Shown: positions 1 through 8,135 of the stretch, piece after piece
Layout: every line of letters starts with the position of its first letter
How positions within the stretch are numbered: position 1 is the first letter of the stretch
Assembly (NCBI RefSeq): GCF_001261915.1
Contig: NZ_CVRT01000157.1
Location: forward strand, 1 to 64,000
From: Halorubrum sp. SD626R
GTDB taxonomy: Archaea; Halobacteriota; Halobacteria; Halobacteriales; Haloferacaceae
Direction: 5' to 3'
Length of the DNA stretch: 64,000 nucleotides
Translations under genes and position numbers: made by a program
Notes under the pieces: model-generated
What the model saw: only the letters and a program-made list of their open reading frames with translations
Database searches by the model: none
Told to the model about the DNA's origin: nothing

Positions 1-289
1 CGAGGGACGCGGCGACCGGAGGGAGCCGCGAGGCTGGGGAGGTGTGAGGTGCGGTTGCCGTGCGGTCGGGTGGGACTCAAATGGGCAGCCGCGAGGACGA
101 AGACGCGCGACGAAAGGACCGCAAGGAGCGAGTGAAACGAGCGACTGAGGACCGCGGCGAGCGCATCGAGTCCTCGCGGCTGGGGCTTTGGGAGTGTTCA
201 CCCCCAATCATCATTCAAATACGCATAGCCGAGCGGCTGGGGCTTTGGGAGTGTTCACCCCCCGATCCGCAGTCGGCCCCGAAATCGCT
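1..289 (+). repeat. Dispersed repeat, copy 1 (5' end cut by window)
   Basis: Non-coding stretch that matches two other places in the window (30833-31281 plus strand; 47589-47960 minus strand). Shared blocks, in order, are GAGGCTGGGGAGG (30-42), GGTGGGACTCAAA (69-81), a GGACCGCAAGGAGCGAG block (116-132) and finally GGCTGGGGCTTTGG. The last block occurs twice here, in two units of exactly 57 bp (176-232 and 233-289); the first ends in GCATAGCCGA, a TATA-like motif in the same phase as in the other copies. No open frame in it looks like a gene. I recognise no transposase or terminal repeats, so the nature of the element is unknown. Confidence 0.75.
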
Positions 290-295
290 CGCCGC

Positions 296-769
296 TCACA
301 CGTCGAACAGCCGATCAGCGTCCTCTGCCTGTCGGCGGTAGATACCTCGTCCCTTCAGCCGCGGCACCTCGTGTCGGTGGAGCGTCTCCGCCTCGGCGTC
401 GTACACGATGGGGAAGACGTTGGTCCGGCGGCGGGCGACCGTATAGGAGCGCGCCGCGTCGACGAGCGCCGGGTCGGGGTCGCTGACGGCGAAGACGACG
501 TAGCCGAGCGGCGTCGTGGACTCGTGGCGGTCGTCGACGCGGTCGACGAGCACGTCGCGGAACGAGTCGGCGGTCGCGACGAGGTCCTCCGGAGTGGGGT
601 CCGACTCGTCGTCGACGAGCGTCGCGAGGACGGCGACCGCCCCGATCGAGTCGTCGTCGTCGCGGCGCTCCCATATCGGGTCGAACCCGTTCGTGTGCTC
701 GTCGACCGGCTCGAAGCCGTGTTTCCGGCGGTTCTCGACGACGGCGTCGCGGTACTGCGTGCGGTCCAT
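296..769 (-). CDS. Conserved haloarchaeal hypothetical protein
   Basis: 157 residues, strongly acidic, no signal peptide or membrane segment, so probably cytoplasmic. It begins MDRTQYRDAVVENRRKHGF and contains an acidic patch (RRDDDDS) followed by alternating hydrophobic strands (GAVAVLATLV, LGYVVFAV), which suggests a small alpha/beta fold. I do not recognise the family and assign no function. It is transcribed towards repeat copy 1, whose last unit ends six bases from its stop codon. The start is the only Met near the 5' end; the next upstream gene on this strand is tRNA-Gln. Confidence 0.7.
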   Translation of the reverse strand: MDRTQYRDAVVENRRKHGFEPVDEHTNGFDPIWERRDDDDSIGAVAVLATLVDDESDPTPEDLVATADSFRDVLVDRVDDRHESTTPLGYVVFAVSDPDPALVDAARSYTVARRRTNVFPIVYDAEAETLHRHEVPRLKGRGIYRRQAEDADRLFDV

Positions 770-919
770 ACGCTACTGCAGGAACCGGGTGATAAAAAAT
801 GACACACATGTCGGCGACCGGCGCGGGTCTCGAACCACCTCCCTCGGCCGACCCGGTCAGCGCGGTCAGTCGACGCTTTCGCCGCGGCTTGTGACTTTGC
901 CGAACTACCCGTTCGAAAG

Positions 920-1070
920 TAGTCCCGGGCGGATTCGAACCGCCGTCAATGGCTAGCTTCGGGCGTCCGACAAGCGTCTCCGAGGAGACGGCCCGAGATT
1001 GCGGCTCGGTCGCAGACGCGGACGAACTCCCTCCAAAGGCCATTATGATTGGCCACTACACCACGGGACT
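920..1070 (-). tRNA. tRNA-Gln(UUG) with a 78-nt intron
   Basis: Reading the minus strand, the 5' acceptor half AGTCCCG (from 1070) pairs with CGGGACT ending at 921, with discriminator A at 920. The anticodon stem ATGGC/GCCAT encloses the loop CTTTGGA, giving anticodon UUG. The T arm is GGCGG-TTCGAAT-CCGCC. Exon 1 is 1070-1033, exon 2 is 954-920, and the intron 1032-955 lies after position 37, the canonical archaeal site removed by the splicing endonuclease. Haloarchaeal tRNA-Gln, tRNA-Trp and elongator tRNA-Met are known to carry introns. The CCA end is not encoded. The D stem is only three pairs (GUG/CAU). Confidence 0.93.
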
Positions 1071-1182
1071 CCAAACAATGGTTATCCACCCGCACTCAAG
1101 TAGGTTACTTTCCCTGACCGACCGCCGGACCCGCCCGCGCCGTTCGCGGAGCCCTCCGGCACGGAGACGACTCCGAGTGCGG

Positions 1183-1728
1183 CTACCACGGAACGGCGGC
1201 GCCCATCTGGAGCCCGGAGACAAGGACGCCCGCGTTGTGGATCGAAACGATCGCGAAACACACCGAGGGGACACCGTAGCCGACGAGCCGAACGACGGGG
1301 GCCAGGTGACCGTCTCGCCGCCGCACAGAGACGAGCACCGAACTGATCTCCACGACGAGGGTGACGCCCGCGATGATCGCGGCCGAGGCCACCGCGAGCC
1401 CGATAGTGACTCCCACCTCGCGGAAGAGTGACGCGACGACCGGGTTCGCCTCGTAGACGCCCGGGAGGTGTACCAGACCGATCCCGGTCGTCAGCGCGTC
1501 CGACAGTTTCGTGACCGTCAGGAGCGCCAATCCGGACACGGAAAGGGTACTCCGACCGTATCGGGCGGACGACGCGGCCGACCCGGACGACGCCGTCGGC
1601 GTCGATTGACGCCGTCGCTCGGACTGTCGCCCCGCCGCGGATCCGGTTTCGCCGAGGACGTATCGGTCTCGGCGTCGACAGTCGACCGGCTCCGCGTCGC
1701 CGTCCGAGTCGGCCCGCTGCGTCGACAT
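1183..1728 (-). CDS. Small multi-pass membrane protein, DUF5658-like
   Basis: 181 residues. A basic, charged N-terminal half (about residues 1-60) precedes three or four hydrophobic segments (about 65-85, 100-125, 135-160, 160-178). The motif LSDALTTGIGLVHLPGVYEANPVVASL closely resembles the C-terminal membrane part of the response regulator at 11808-12758 (GDVLSTLYATV...LIEANPVVGTL), which is the hallmark I associate with DUF5658 proteins. Function is unknown. A TATA-like TTTATG (1761-1766, minus strand) about 33 nt upstream supports the ATG at 1728. Confidence 0.75.
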   Translation of the reverse strand: MSTQRADSDGDAEPVDCRRRDRYVLGETGSAAGRQSERRRQSTPTASSGSAASSARYGRSTLSVSGLALLTVTKLSDALTTGIGLVHLPGVYEANPVVASLFREVGVTIGLAVASAAIIAGVTLVVEISSVLVSVRRRDGHLAPVVRLVGYGVPSVCFAIVSIHNAGVLVSGLQMGAAVPW

Positions 1729-1835
1729 CCTTTGTCGTGAGGAATAGTTTCAACCTACATAAATTTGTGTGCCAGTATCTGACAGTCAAGCGCTCAGAGC
1801 CGACAGCGATAAAGGACTTCGAAGGACCGGTGGTC

Positions 1836-2894
1836 TCACTCGGGAGGCGAAAACTCGGAGTCCGTCGGCGGGACGGGATCCGCCGACCGAGATCGGGTAC
1901 GAAGGGTCGGATCGGAGAACGGATTCCAGGAACTGCCCGCCGCCACGCCGGTGAAGGTCTCTTCGCAGGAGGGACAGGCGGGTTCGGTGAGCATCGACAG
2001 GTCGACGCGAACGTCGCAGCTCTCGCACCGTCCGCTGTCGACGTTCGACCGCTGGGCCTCCCGGCGGAGGTCGGCGAGGTCGGCGCGCGTCCGCTCGGCC
2101 TGTGCGACGGTCTCGACCGTCTCTTCGACCTCGCCGAGCTGCGCGTCGAGCCGTTGCGTCGTCTCGATGAGCCGGTCGAAGAGCCCCTCGATCTCGTCGA
2201 ATTCGTCGTCGATCCACGCCTCGAACTCGTCGTGCGTCGACTCGATTTCGGCGACGCTCCGCCGGAGGTCGGTGACGGTGTCGCGGAGTTCGCCGTCGGC
2301 CTCGTCCGTCCCGGCGTCGATGTTCTCGATCCGCCGGTGAAGCCGAGTGATGTCGTCGGAGAGCCGGTCGGTAAACTCCTCCTGACGGGAGCGCTGCTGC
2401 TCGACGTCGAGCGACAGGTCCGCGACCTGTCGACGGAGCTCCGTCACCGTCCGAAGGGGGTCCATTTCGGTCCGTAGCGACTGTCGCAGCTCGTCGATCT
2501 CCTCCCCGATGTCCGTCTCACTGGCGGAGTCAGCGTCGGAGAACGGTTCGGCCGCGGCGGCCTTGGGGTCCGACCGGTCGTCGGGGTTCGGGTCGGCGTC
2601 GGAGTTCGGGTTGGTATTGAGATTCCGGTCCGAGCGGGCGTCAGACGGCGTCTGGTCTCCCCGATCGGCGGTGCGTGACCGGTCGGCCCACGCGTCGTCG
2701 ATGTTCGGAGACACGCCCTCGTCGGCGTTCGCGGCGACGTCGCTCATCTCGTCGAGGACCCAGAAGGCGGATACCAGCTGGTTCAACAGCTCGTGTTCGT
2801 CGACGCCGCGGGAGTTGGCGGTGTGCGAGACCCACTGCTGGAAGGTCTCGGCGTCGACGGACAGGTCGCTGTCTGGGTCAAACGGGTCCGACAC
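1836..2894 (-). CDS. Coiled-coil protein with C-terminal zinc ribbon
   Basis: 352 residues, GTG start. Residues about 10-60 form a short alpha-helical domain (FQQWVSHTANSRGVDEHELLNQLV), then an Asp/Asn/Pro-rich linker (about 65-130), then a long coiled coil (about 130-275: EIDELRQSLRTEMDPL, VADLSLDVEQQRSR, RLDAQLGEVEETVETV). A CxxC...CxxC zinc ribbon (CESC at about 290, CPSC about 18 residues later) follows, then a disordered acidic tail. No signal peptide. It is divergent from the DUF7504-like gene at 3172, with a shared 277-bp promoter region. A structural or scaffold role is plausible but not shown. Confidence 0.8.
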   Translation of the reverse strand: MSDPFDPDSDLSVDAETFQQWVSHTANSRGVDEHELLNQLVSAFWVLDEMSDVAANADEGVSPNIDDAWADRSRTADRGDQTPSDARSDRNLNTNPNSDADPNPDDRSDPKAAAAEPFSDADSASETDIGEEIDELRQSLRTEMDPLRTVTELRRQVADLSLDVEQQRSRQEEFTDRLSDDITRLHRRIENIDAGTDEADGELRDTVTDLRRSVAEIESTHDEFEAWIDDEFDEIEGLFDRLIETTQRLDAQLGEVEETVETVAQAERTRADLADLRREAQRSNVDSGRCESCDVRVDLSMLTEPACPSCEETFTGVAAGSSWNPFSDPTLRTRSRSADPVPPTDSEFSPPE

Positions 2895-3171
2895 GGGTAG
2901 AATGTTAGTGGGTAGCTCAGTTAACTTTTGTGTGCACGTCCGTCTGACACTCCGTGCGACAGTTTTATACTCTGAAATGACGAGATGTGAGGAAAGTACA
3001 GCCGCGAAAACGCTTCAAGAGTGGATTATCGTAACACCAACCTCGGCGCGTCCGAAATAAACGGCGGTCGACGAGTCGCGCCCGTACGAACCGGCGTGGA
3101 CGACCGAGATCGACGAGCGAAGCCGGCGATACCGCGCGACCGATCGGGCGTCGCCGCGCCCCGAGCAACGC
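2895..3171. promoter_or_regulatory. Divergent promoter region
   Basis: 277 bp without a gene between two divergently transcribed genes. Towards the minus gene there is AAAAGTTAAC (2923-2932 read on the minus strand), a TATA-like element about 30 nt before its GTG. Towards the plus gene the most AT-rich element is AGTTTTATACT (2961-2971), about 200 nt before the ATG at 3172, so that transcript would have a long leader. No palindromic operator was seen. Confidence 0.45.
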
Positions 3172-4437
3172 ATGAGTGACAGAGAGGTAGACGAGACGAA
3201 CGCGGACGAGCGATCGGACGCTCGACGACCGTCGAGGTTCCGAGAGCTGGCGTCCCGGCTCGACGACGAAGCGAGAAAACGAGAGAGCGCCGCCGAGAGC
3301 GGCGCTGAAACGGGCGTCGACGACCGCATCGGCGCAGCGGGGGACGCGAGCGACGAACGAGTCGGCGCAACGGGAGATGCGAGCGACGGCCGCGATCCGA
3401 CGCTAGCGGACGTCGAGCCCGAACTCTCGCGACGGACCGATGGGGACAGGGCCGACGCCGAGGACGAGACGCAGCCGAGCGACTCGTGGGAGTGGGTCGA
3501 CACCGGAGACGGCGAGGCGGCGGGAGAGACGAAGGGAAGCACGGAACCGGACGCGACGGAGTCCGAGCCGACCGCGACCAATGGAACAGGGACGACGAGA
3601 GACGAGGCGAGAAGGGAGTCTCCGGAGGCGTCCGCGGTCGGCTCGACGGCTGCCGCCGAAACGGACGACACGGAGTCCGCGTCCGACCGGTCCGAACAGG
3701 AGGCGAGCGGCCGACGCGAACGGAAGGAACGGATCTGGGACTCGGGGGCGTCCCCGACCGAAACGCCGGCCGACTCGTCGTCCGACGGCGGACCGGCAGG
3801 CGGTGTCGACGCCGCTTCGTCGACCGGGCGAGGGATCGCCGACGCGTCGACGGAGCCCGTCGCGGACGAACCGGATCACGGCGTCGATCCGTCGCCCGGA
3901 ACGGCGATACTCGTCGAGTCGGGGTCGCGCGACGACCGGACGAGAACGACCTGTCAGCGCCTCCTGTGCGACGACCTCGACCGCTCGGAGCCGTCCGTGC
4001 TCCTCGTGCGATACCAGCGGATGGACCCGGAGGAGCTCCGTCGGATCGCGACAGAGGCCGCGCGGACGAAGCTGGTCACCGTCGGGTACGCACAGGACGT
4101 GCCGGCGTCGCTGGACGGGGTCGAGACCGTCAAAATCAACAATCCGAACGACATCACGCGACTCGGTATCGTCGTGTCCGGGACGATCAACGAGTGGTCC
4201 GACGCCGACGGGGCGATCAGCTTCTGTTACGACTCGATCAACGTGCTGTTGAATTACAGAGACGTGAAGCGCACGTTCCGGTTCCTGCACGTGCTGCTCA
4301 GAACGCTTCGTCGCGGCGACGCGGTGGCGCACTTCCACGTCGACCCGCTGGCCGGCGACCAGCAGGAGATCAACACGCTCAAACCCCTCTTCGACGAGGT
4401 CGTCTCGATCGACTCCACGGGGATGACCGTCGAGTGA
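3172..4437 (+). CDS. DUF7504-like protein with long acidic N-terminus
   Basis: 421 residues. Residues 1-235 are low-complexity and acidic (Asp, Glu, Ser, Thr, Arg), probably disordered. The folded part, about 238-421, starts GTAILVESGSRDDRTRTTC and contains strand-helix repeats (SVLLVRYQRMDPEELRRIA, KLVTVGYAQDV, TRLGIVVSGTINEW) ending in DEVVSID. This resembles RecA/KaiC-fold haloarchaeal DUF7504 proteins that have lost a usable P-loop; I see no intact Walker A motif. The protein at 26265-26870 has the same general layout. It lies 16 bp before the DUF5305-like gene, so the two are probably one operon. Function unknown. Confidence 0.75.
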   Translation: MSDREVDETNADERSDARRPSRFRELASRLDDEARKRESAAESGAETGVDDRIGAAGDASDERVGATGDASDGRDPTLADVEPELSRRTDGDRADAEDETQPSDSWEWVDTGDGEAAGETKGSTEPDATESEPTATNGTGTTRDEARRESPEASAVGSTAAAETDDTESASDRSEQEASGRRERKERIWDSGASPTETPADSSSDGGPAGGVDAASSTGRGIADASTEPVADEPDHGVDPSPGTAILVESGSRDDRTRTTCQRLLCDDLDRSEPSVLLVRYQRMDPEELRRIATEAARTKLVTVGYAQDVPASLDGVETVKINNPNDITRLGIVVSGTINEWSDADGAISFCYDSINVLLNYRDVKRTFRFLHVLLRTLRRGDAVAHFHVDPLAGDQQEINTLKPLFDEVVSIDSTGMTVE

Positions 4438-4453
4438 TTCCGGAGCGCGAACC

Positions 4454-5572
4454 GTGAGCGAACTCGACCGATCGATCCGGATTCGCGCGCTGCTCGACGA
4501 GTGGTTCGCGGTGTTCGTGCTCGCCGTCGTTATCCTGGCGGCGGTCGGCGGGTGGTGGAGCTACCAAGTGCACGCCTCCCCGGACGTCGAGCGGAACGAG
4601 GTCGTCGTCGAGCAGTGGTCCGAGTCGACGGCGTACGACCACAGCGCGCTGATCACGAACGAGTCGCTCGTGTTCGACGAGGGCGAGCGGGTCCGGAACC
4701 GACCGGTGTACTACGTGAGCCTCTCGCGGGAGTTGGACGTCTCGTACAGGTACGAGCACACCGCAGAGGAGGGGCGCGTGAACGTGACGACGGACATGCG
4801 GCTCCAGTACCGCGGGACCGAGGGCGACACGGTGCTGTGGGAGTACTCCGAGCCGCTCGCCAGCGAGAGCGAGCGCGGAGTCACCGCCGAGGATCCGCAC
4901 ACGGTCAACGCGACGATCGAGATCGACTCGGTGTTCGAGACGATCAACACCGTCGAACAGGAGCTGGGGACCGCGGGCAGCATCGAGATCCGAATTATCT
5001 CGACCTCGAACGTCGAGGGAACGTTAGGCGGGCAACCCGTGGAGAACACCTACGAGAGCACGATGCCGATCACGGTGAACCCGCAGACGTTCCGCGTGCT
5101 CGAGATACAGACCGTCGACGAACCGGGCGAGCGGACGGAGACGGTCGAGCGGACGGCGGAGCCGAGCGCGGTCGAGGCGGTCGGCTCCCTCGCGGTCCTG
5201 CTGCTCGGCGTCGGCGGGGTGGGGGGACTCCTCGCCGCTCGGCGGACCGGATACATCCGGCTGTCACGGCGGGACCGCGAGCTCCTAGAGACCTACCAAC
5301 AGGAACAGGAGTTCTCCGAGTGGATCACGCGCGGGACGTTCCCCTCCGAGCGCGACTACGAGGCGACGATCCTCGTCGACGACCTGGAGGGGCTCGTCGA
5401 CGTCGCCATCGACACGAACAAGCGCGTGATCAAAGACGAGCAGCTCGGCGTGAGCACGGTCCTCGACGGCGACTACGTCTACGTGTACGTGCGGCCGGAC
5501 TCGCCCGCCGAGGACTGGCTCATCAGTTCCGCGGACATGACGATGGACGAGTTCGGTCAGTTCGACGCCTGA
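4454..5572 (+). CDS. DUF5305-like membrane protein
   Basis: 372 residues, GTG start. One N-terminal membrane helix (about residues 17-38, FAVFVLAVVILAAVGGWWSY), an extracellular beta-rich domain (about 40-225, with several N-x-S/T sites), a second helix (about 240-262, VGSLAVLLLGVGGVGGLLA), then a cytoplasmic alpha/beta domain of about 110 residues (DRELLETYQQEQEFSEWITRG). This layout fits the DUF5305 family, which I recall near SipW-type signal peptidases in haloarchaea; one lies about 7 kb downstream here. It probably forms an operon with the preceding gene. Its biochemical role is not known. Confidence 0.8.
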   Translation: MSELDRSIRIRALLDEWFAVFVLAVVILAAVGGWWSYQVHASPDVERNEVVVEQWSESTAYDHSALITNESLVFDEGERVRNRPVYYVSLSRELDVSYRYEHTAEEGRVNVTTDMRLQYRGTEGDTVLWEYSEPLASESERGVTAEDPHTVNATIEIDSVFETINTVEQELGTAGSIEIRIISTSNVEGTLGGQPVENTYESTMPITVNPQTFRVLEIQTVDEPGERTETVERTAEPSAVEAVGSLAVLLLGVGGVGGLLAARRTGYIRLSRRDRELLETYQQEQEFSEWITRGTFPSERDYEATILVDDLEGLVDVAIDTNKRVIKDEQLGVSTVLDGDYVYVYVRPDSPAEDWLISSADMTMDEFGQFDA

Positions 5573-5654
5573 CCGGTTTCGGGCCGAAAGTCACGGGAGG
5601 CCAGGCCAGCGAGCCGCGACGAGCGGCCTGAGTGCGACAGCACGTATTCGCTAA

Positions 5655-6575
5655 TCAGTCGTCATCGCCATCATCGCCGTCATCATCGTCGTCGCCGCCA
5701 TCGCCATCATCACCGTCATCGCCGTTTTGAGCCCCTGAGCCGTTCCCGATGTCGTCGTCATCGTGGCCGGGAACCTCGACGGTACCCTCGATCGCATTCC
5801 CTTCGAGTTCGATATCGATGTCAGCGCCCCCCTCCCCGCGGACATCGACGATGAGGTCACCGCGAATGGTGGTATTCTCGATATCGATTTCGATCTCTGA
5901 GTTCCCGGCACCGCGGACCTCGACCCGTACGCTGCCCGTGACGGTTACGTTCGACAGATCGATCGACACATTCGTCTTGCGGCCCCGAACGCCGATATCG
6001 ATACAGGGGATCGTTTCGTCTTCTCGCTCGATGTCGGTCCCGGTGAGGCATGCCCCACCGCTCGTCTCACAGGTGGCGGTCGTCGACCGGGTTAGCTCGA
6101 TGGATTCACTTGGACTCGACGCGCTGATTTCGACCGTGACCCCGTCGGTGACCGCCGACCCACAGGACAGCGTCGCCTCGATATCGGCCTGTTCGCCCGG
6201 GTCGAGGGTCTGTTCACCCGAGTCGAAGGCCTGGCTCGACACGGTGATGTCGCCGCGGCCGATCCCCAGTCCCCCTGACGAGACGACCGACACGCGATCG
6301 AGCGTGAGCGGTCCGTCGAAGCGATTCGTCAGAGTGAACAGGGACACCGACTCGCCGTCGTCACCCGTGGCCTCGCGCGGCTGTACGCCGAGCAGCGCGT
6401 CGGCGTCCTCGGCCGTCTGGACGCTGAACTGTCGGTCTCCGGTCACCGACGAGAAGGCGCCGGTCTCTTGAATTCCGGCGGCGCCAGCGCCGCCGGCAAG
6501 GAGGATGCCGAGGAGGGCGCGGCGGCTCACGCCGCCGCTTGACCGACCGCGGTCTCGGCTTCGTTTCCGTCCCAT
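5655..6575 (-). CDS. Secreted TasA/camelysin-like protein with acidic tail
   Basis: 306 residues. A twin-arginine/hydrophobic N-terminus (SRRALLGILLAGGAGAAGI) is followed by ETGAFSSVTGDRQFSVQTA, the same GAF(S/T)SVxxxRxxSVQTA signature as in the genes at 10091 and 10717. I read this as the SipW-type signal and first strand of an exported beta-sandwich. Residues about 190-275 form repeating short strands (VTGSVRVEVRG, IRGDLIVDVRG), a beta-solenoid-like pattern, and the last 35 residues are almost all Asp and Gly. Two cysteine pairs (CGSAV, CETSGGACLTG) are unusual for the group. A promoter-like AATACTAAA lies 53 bp upstream on this strand. Confidence 0.75.
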   Translation of the reverse strand: MGRKRSRDRGRSSGGVSRRALLGILLAGGAGAAGIQETGAFSSVTGDRQFSVQTAEDADALLGVQPREATGDDGESVSLFTLTNRFDGPLTLDRVSVVSSGGLGIGRGDITVSSQAFDSGEQTLDPGEQADIEATLSCGSAVTDGVTVEISASSPSESIELTRSTTATCETSGGACLTGTDIEREDETIPCIDIGVRGRKTNVSIDLSNVTVTGSVRVEVRGAGNSEIEIDIENTTIRGDLIVDVRGEGGADIDIELEGNAIEGTVEVPGHDDDDIGNGSGAQNGDDGDDGDGGDDDDDGDDGDDD

Positions 6576-6754
6576 GAGCAGTGTGTTGCGGTTCGTCCGC
6601 GTCTGTCAGAAGTTGACGCTCCGGCGGTTTAGTATTTCTCCGCCTGACCGCGGGATGGGGATGCTTGAACGTCCGTTTGAATGGAGGAAGCGCTCCCTGC
6701 GGCCACGTTTCGCCTGCGCGTTCGACGTTCGGTCTATGTCGATGTTCGGTCGTC

Positions 6755-7300
6755 TCACGGCGGCTCGTCGATGTCGCCGAGCCGGTACCGGCGGTTCTGG
6801 ATCACCTGCGCGACCGAGGAGACGAGGAACGCCGCGAGGACGATCGCCGCCCAGCCGAGTTCCGGGATCGGTTCCGTGGGAACGAACCCGATCCAGACGC
6901 CGCCGAGGACGACGACGGACAACAGCGAGAGCCCCAGGTAGTAGACCCCCCACGGGATCGACCCCTCCGGGACGACGTCGAGGTAAACGTCGAGCGTCGC
7001 GGCCTCCTCGGTGAGCTCGACCTCGTCGCCGTCGTACTCGATCATCCCGGCGTCGGCCAGCCGGTCGAGGTGGGTCTGCTGGAGCGAGGTGTACACGCGC
7101 TTGCGCTCGGCGGAGGTGAGTTCGGGGACGGACTTGTCCTGCTCGCGGGCGGCCACCCGCTCGGCGAGGTCGGAGAGCGTGAGCGGTTCGTCGGCCTGCT
7201 TGCAGAAGTGGATCACGTACCGCCGACGGTGGTTGCTCAACAGGTCGTAGAGTTCGTCTTTCTCCGGAGACGTGTACTCGCGCTGGTCGGTGAGCGACAT
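6755..7300 (-). CDS. HTH membrane regulator (DUF7344-like)
   Basis: 181 residues from the ATG at 7300 (MSLTDQREYTSPEKDELYD). An upstream in-frame Met would add 69 low-complexity residues and is less likely. Residues about 12-100 are a winged-helix domain typical of ArsR-like haloarchaeal regulators (LLSNHRRRYVIHFCKQ, LTLSDLAERVA, KRVYTSLQQTHLDRLADAGMI). Two membrane helices follow (about 118-140 and 145-165). A DNA-binding domain fixed to the membrane suggests a one-component regulator sensing the envelope. It sits within the surface-protein island and could control it; that is inference from position. Confidence 0.75.
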   Translation of the reverse strand: MSLTDQREYTSPEKDELYDLLSNHRRRYVIHFCKQADEPLTLSDLAERVAAREQDKSVPELTSAERKRVYTSLQQTHLDRLADAGMIEYDGDEVELTEEAATLDVYLDVVPEGSIPWGVYYLGLSLLSVVVLGGVWIGFVPTEPIPELGWAAIVLAAFLVSSVAQVIQNRRYRLGDIDEPP

Positions 7301-7565
7301 CGTCACGCCACCCCCGAAAATCGTCGCCGTCGCCCCGAGTCGAGCGTCGCGGTCGCGCCGGTCGTCAGTCGAGAGATCCCCGTCGGCGTCGTCCGAACCG
7401 TCGCTGCCCGAGCCGCCGCCATCACCCCCCTCATGGCGCATCGAGCGGCAGAGAGCCGCCCGGAGACGCGTCGTCTCCGCGTCCCGGGGGTCGCTGTCTG
7501 CTCCCACACATACGACAACATGAATTAATTTGCGTCAGTATAATTATTCGGGTCTCCGGTCGGAC

Positions 7566-8123
7566 TCAGTCGAGTCCGAGCGCGCTCGCGACCGCGTCGG
7601 CGTCCGCGACGGTAATTGCTTCGGCGTCCTCGCGAAACGACCGAAACGTCTCGATGTGCCCGTTGATCGTTTCGGCGTCGGCGTCGTTCCTGGCGGCCCG
7701 CGCGGCCGAGAGCGCGGCGCTCGTCGCGTCGGCCTGGATCGCGGTCTCGTCGACGGCGGTCTCGCAGATGTCGGCCGCCGATTCCTCGTCGATTTCGGCC
7801 GCGAGGCCGGCGGCCTCCGCAAATCCGTCTTCGGCGTCTTCGTAACCGGAGAGGGCAGTTTCGAGGGGATCGATCGCCTCGGTGTAGTTCCGGTCGTTGA
7901 ACGCGGTGACCCCTTCGTCTCGGGTCGTCGTCGCGTCGTTGCGAGCCACGAGTGCTTCGTCATACGTCGTGACGACTTCTCGTCGCCGGGCCGTCTCACT
8001 CGATCCGCTCTTGCCGGAGCCTACCGGAATATCGGAGAGACAGCCAGCGAGGGTTATCGGGACAACAGATCCGGTGGACACGACGATCGATCGCCGATTC
8101 GGCAGCGGTCCCGGATCCGTCAT
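7566..8123 (-). CDS. Putative Tat lipoprotein, helical
   Basis: 185 residues. The N-terminus PNRRSIVVSTGSVVPITLAGC has a twin arginine and a lipobox (LAGC, Cys at about 28), so the mature protein should be lipid-anchored on the outer face. The rest is helical and rich in Ala, Asp and Glu (TRDEGVTAFNDRNYTEAIDPLETALSGYEDAED), resembling a TPR-like helical repeat. It ends 12 bp downstream of the next minus-strand gene (8136-9077) and is probably cotranscribed with it. Function unknown; a chaperone-like or adaptor role for the secreted proteins would be a guess. Confidence 0.7.
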   Translation of the reverse strand: MTDPGPLPNRRSIVVSTGSVVPITLAGCLSDIPVGSGKSGSSETARRREVVTTYDEALVARNDATTTRDEGVTAFNDRNYTEAIDPLETALSGYEDAEDGFAEAAGLAAEIDEESAADICETAVDETAIQADATSAALSAARAARNDADAETINGHIETFRSFREDAEAITVADADAVASALGLD

Positions 8124-8135
8124 TGGCGAGCAGAG

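Noticed and set aside
188-802. Frames across repeat copy 1 and the 296-769 gene
   Set aside because: They cross the repeat and read antisense through a gene with acidic haloarchaeal composition.
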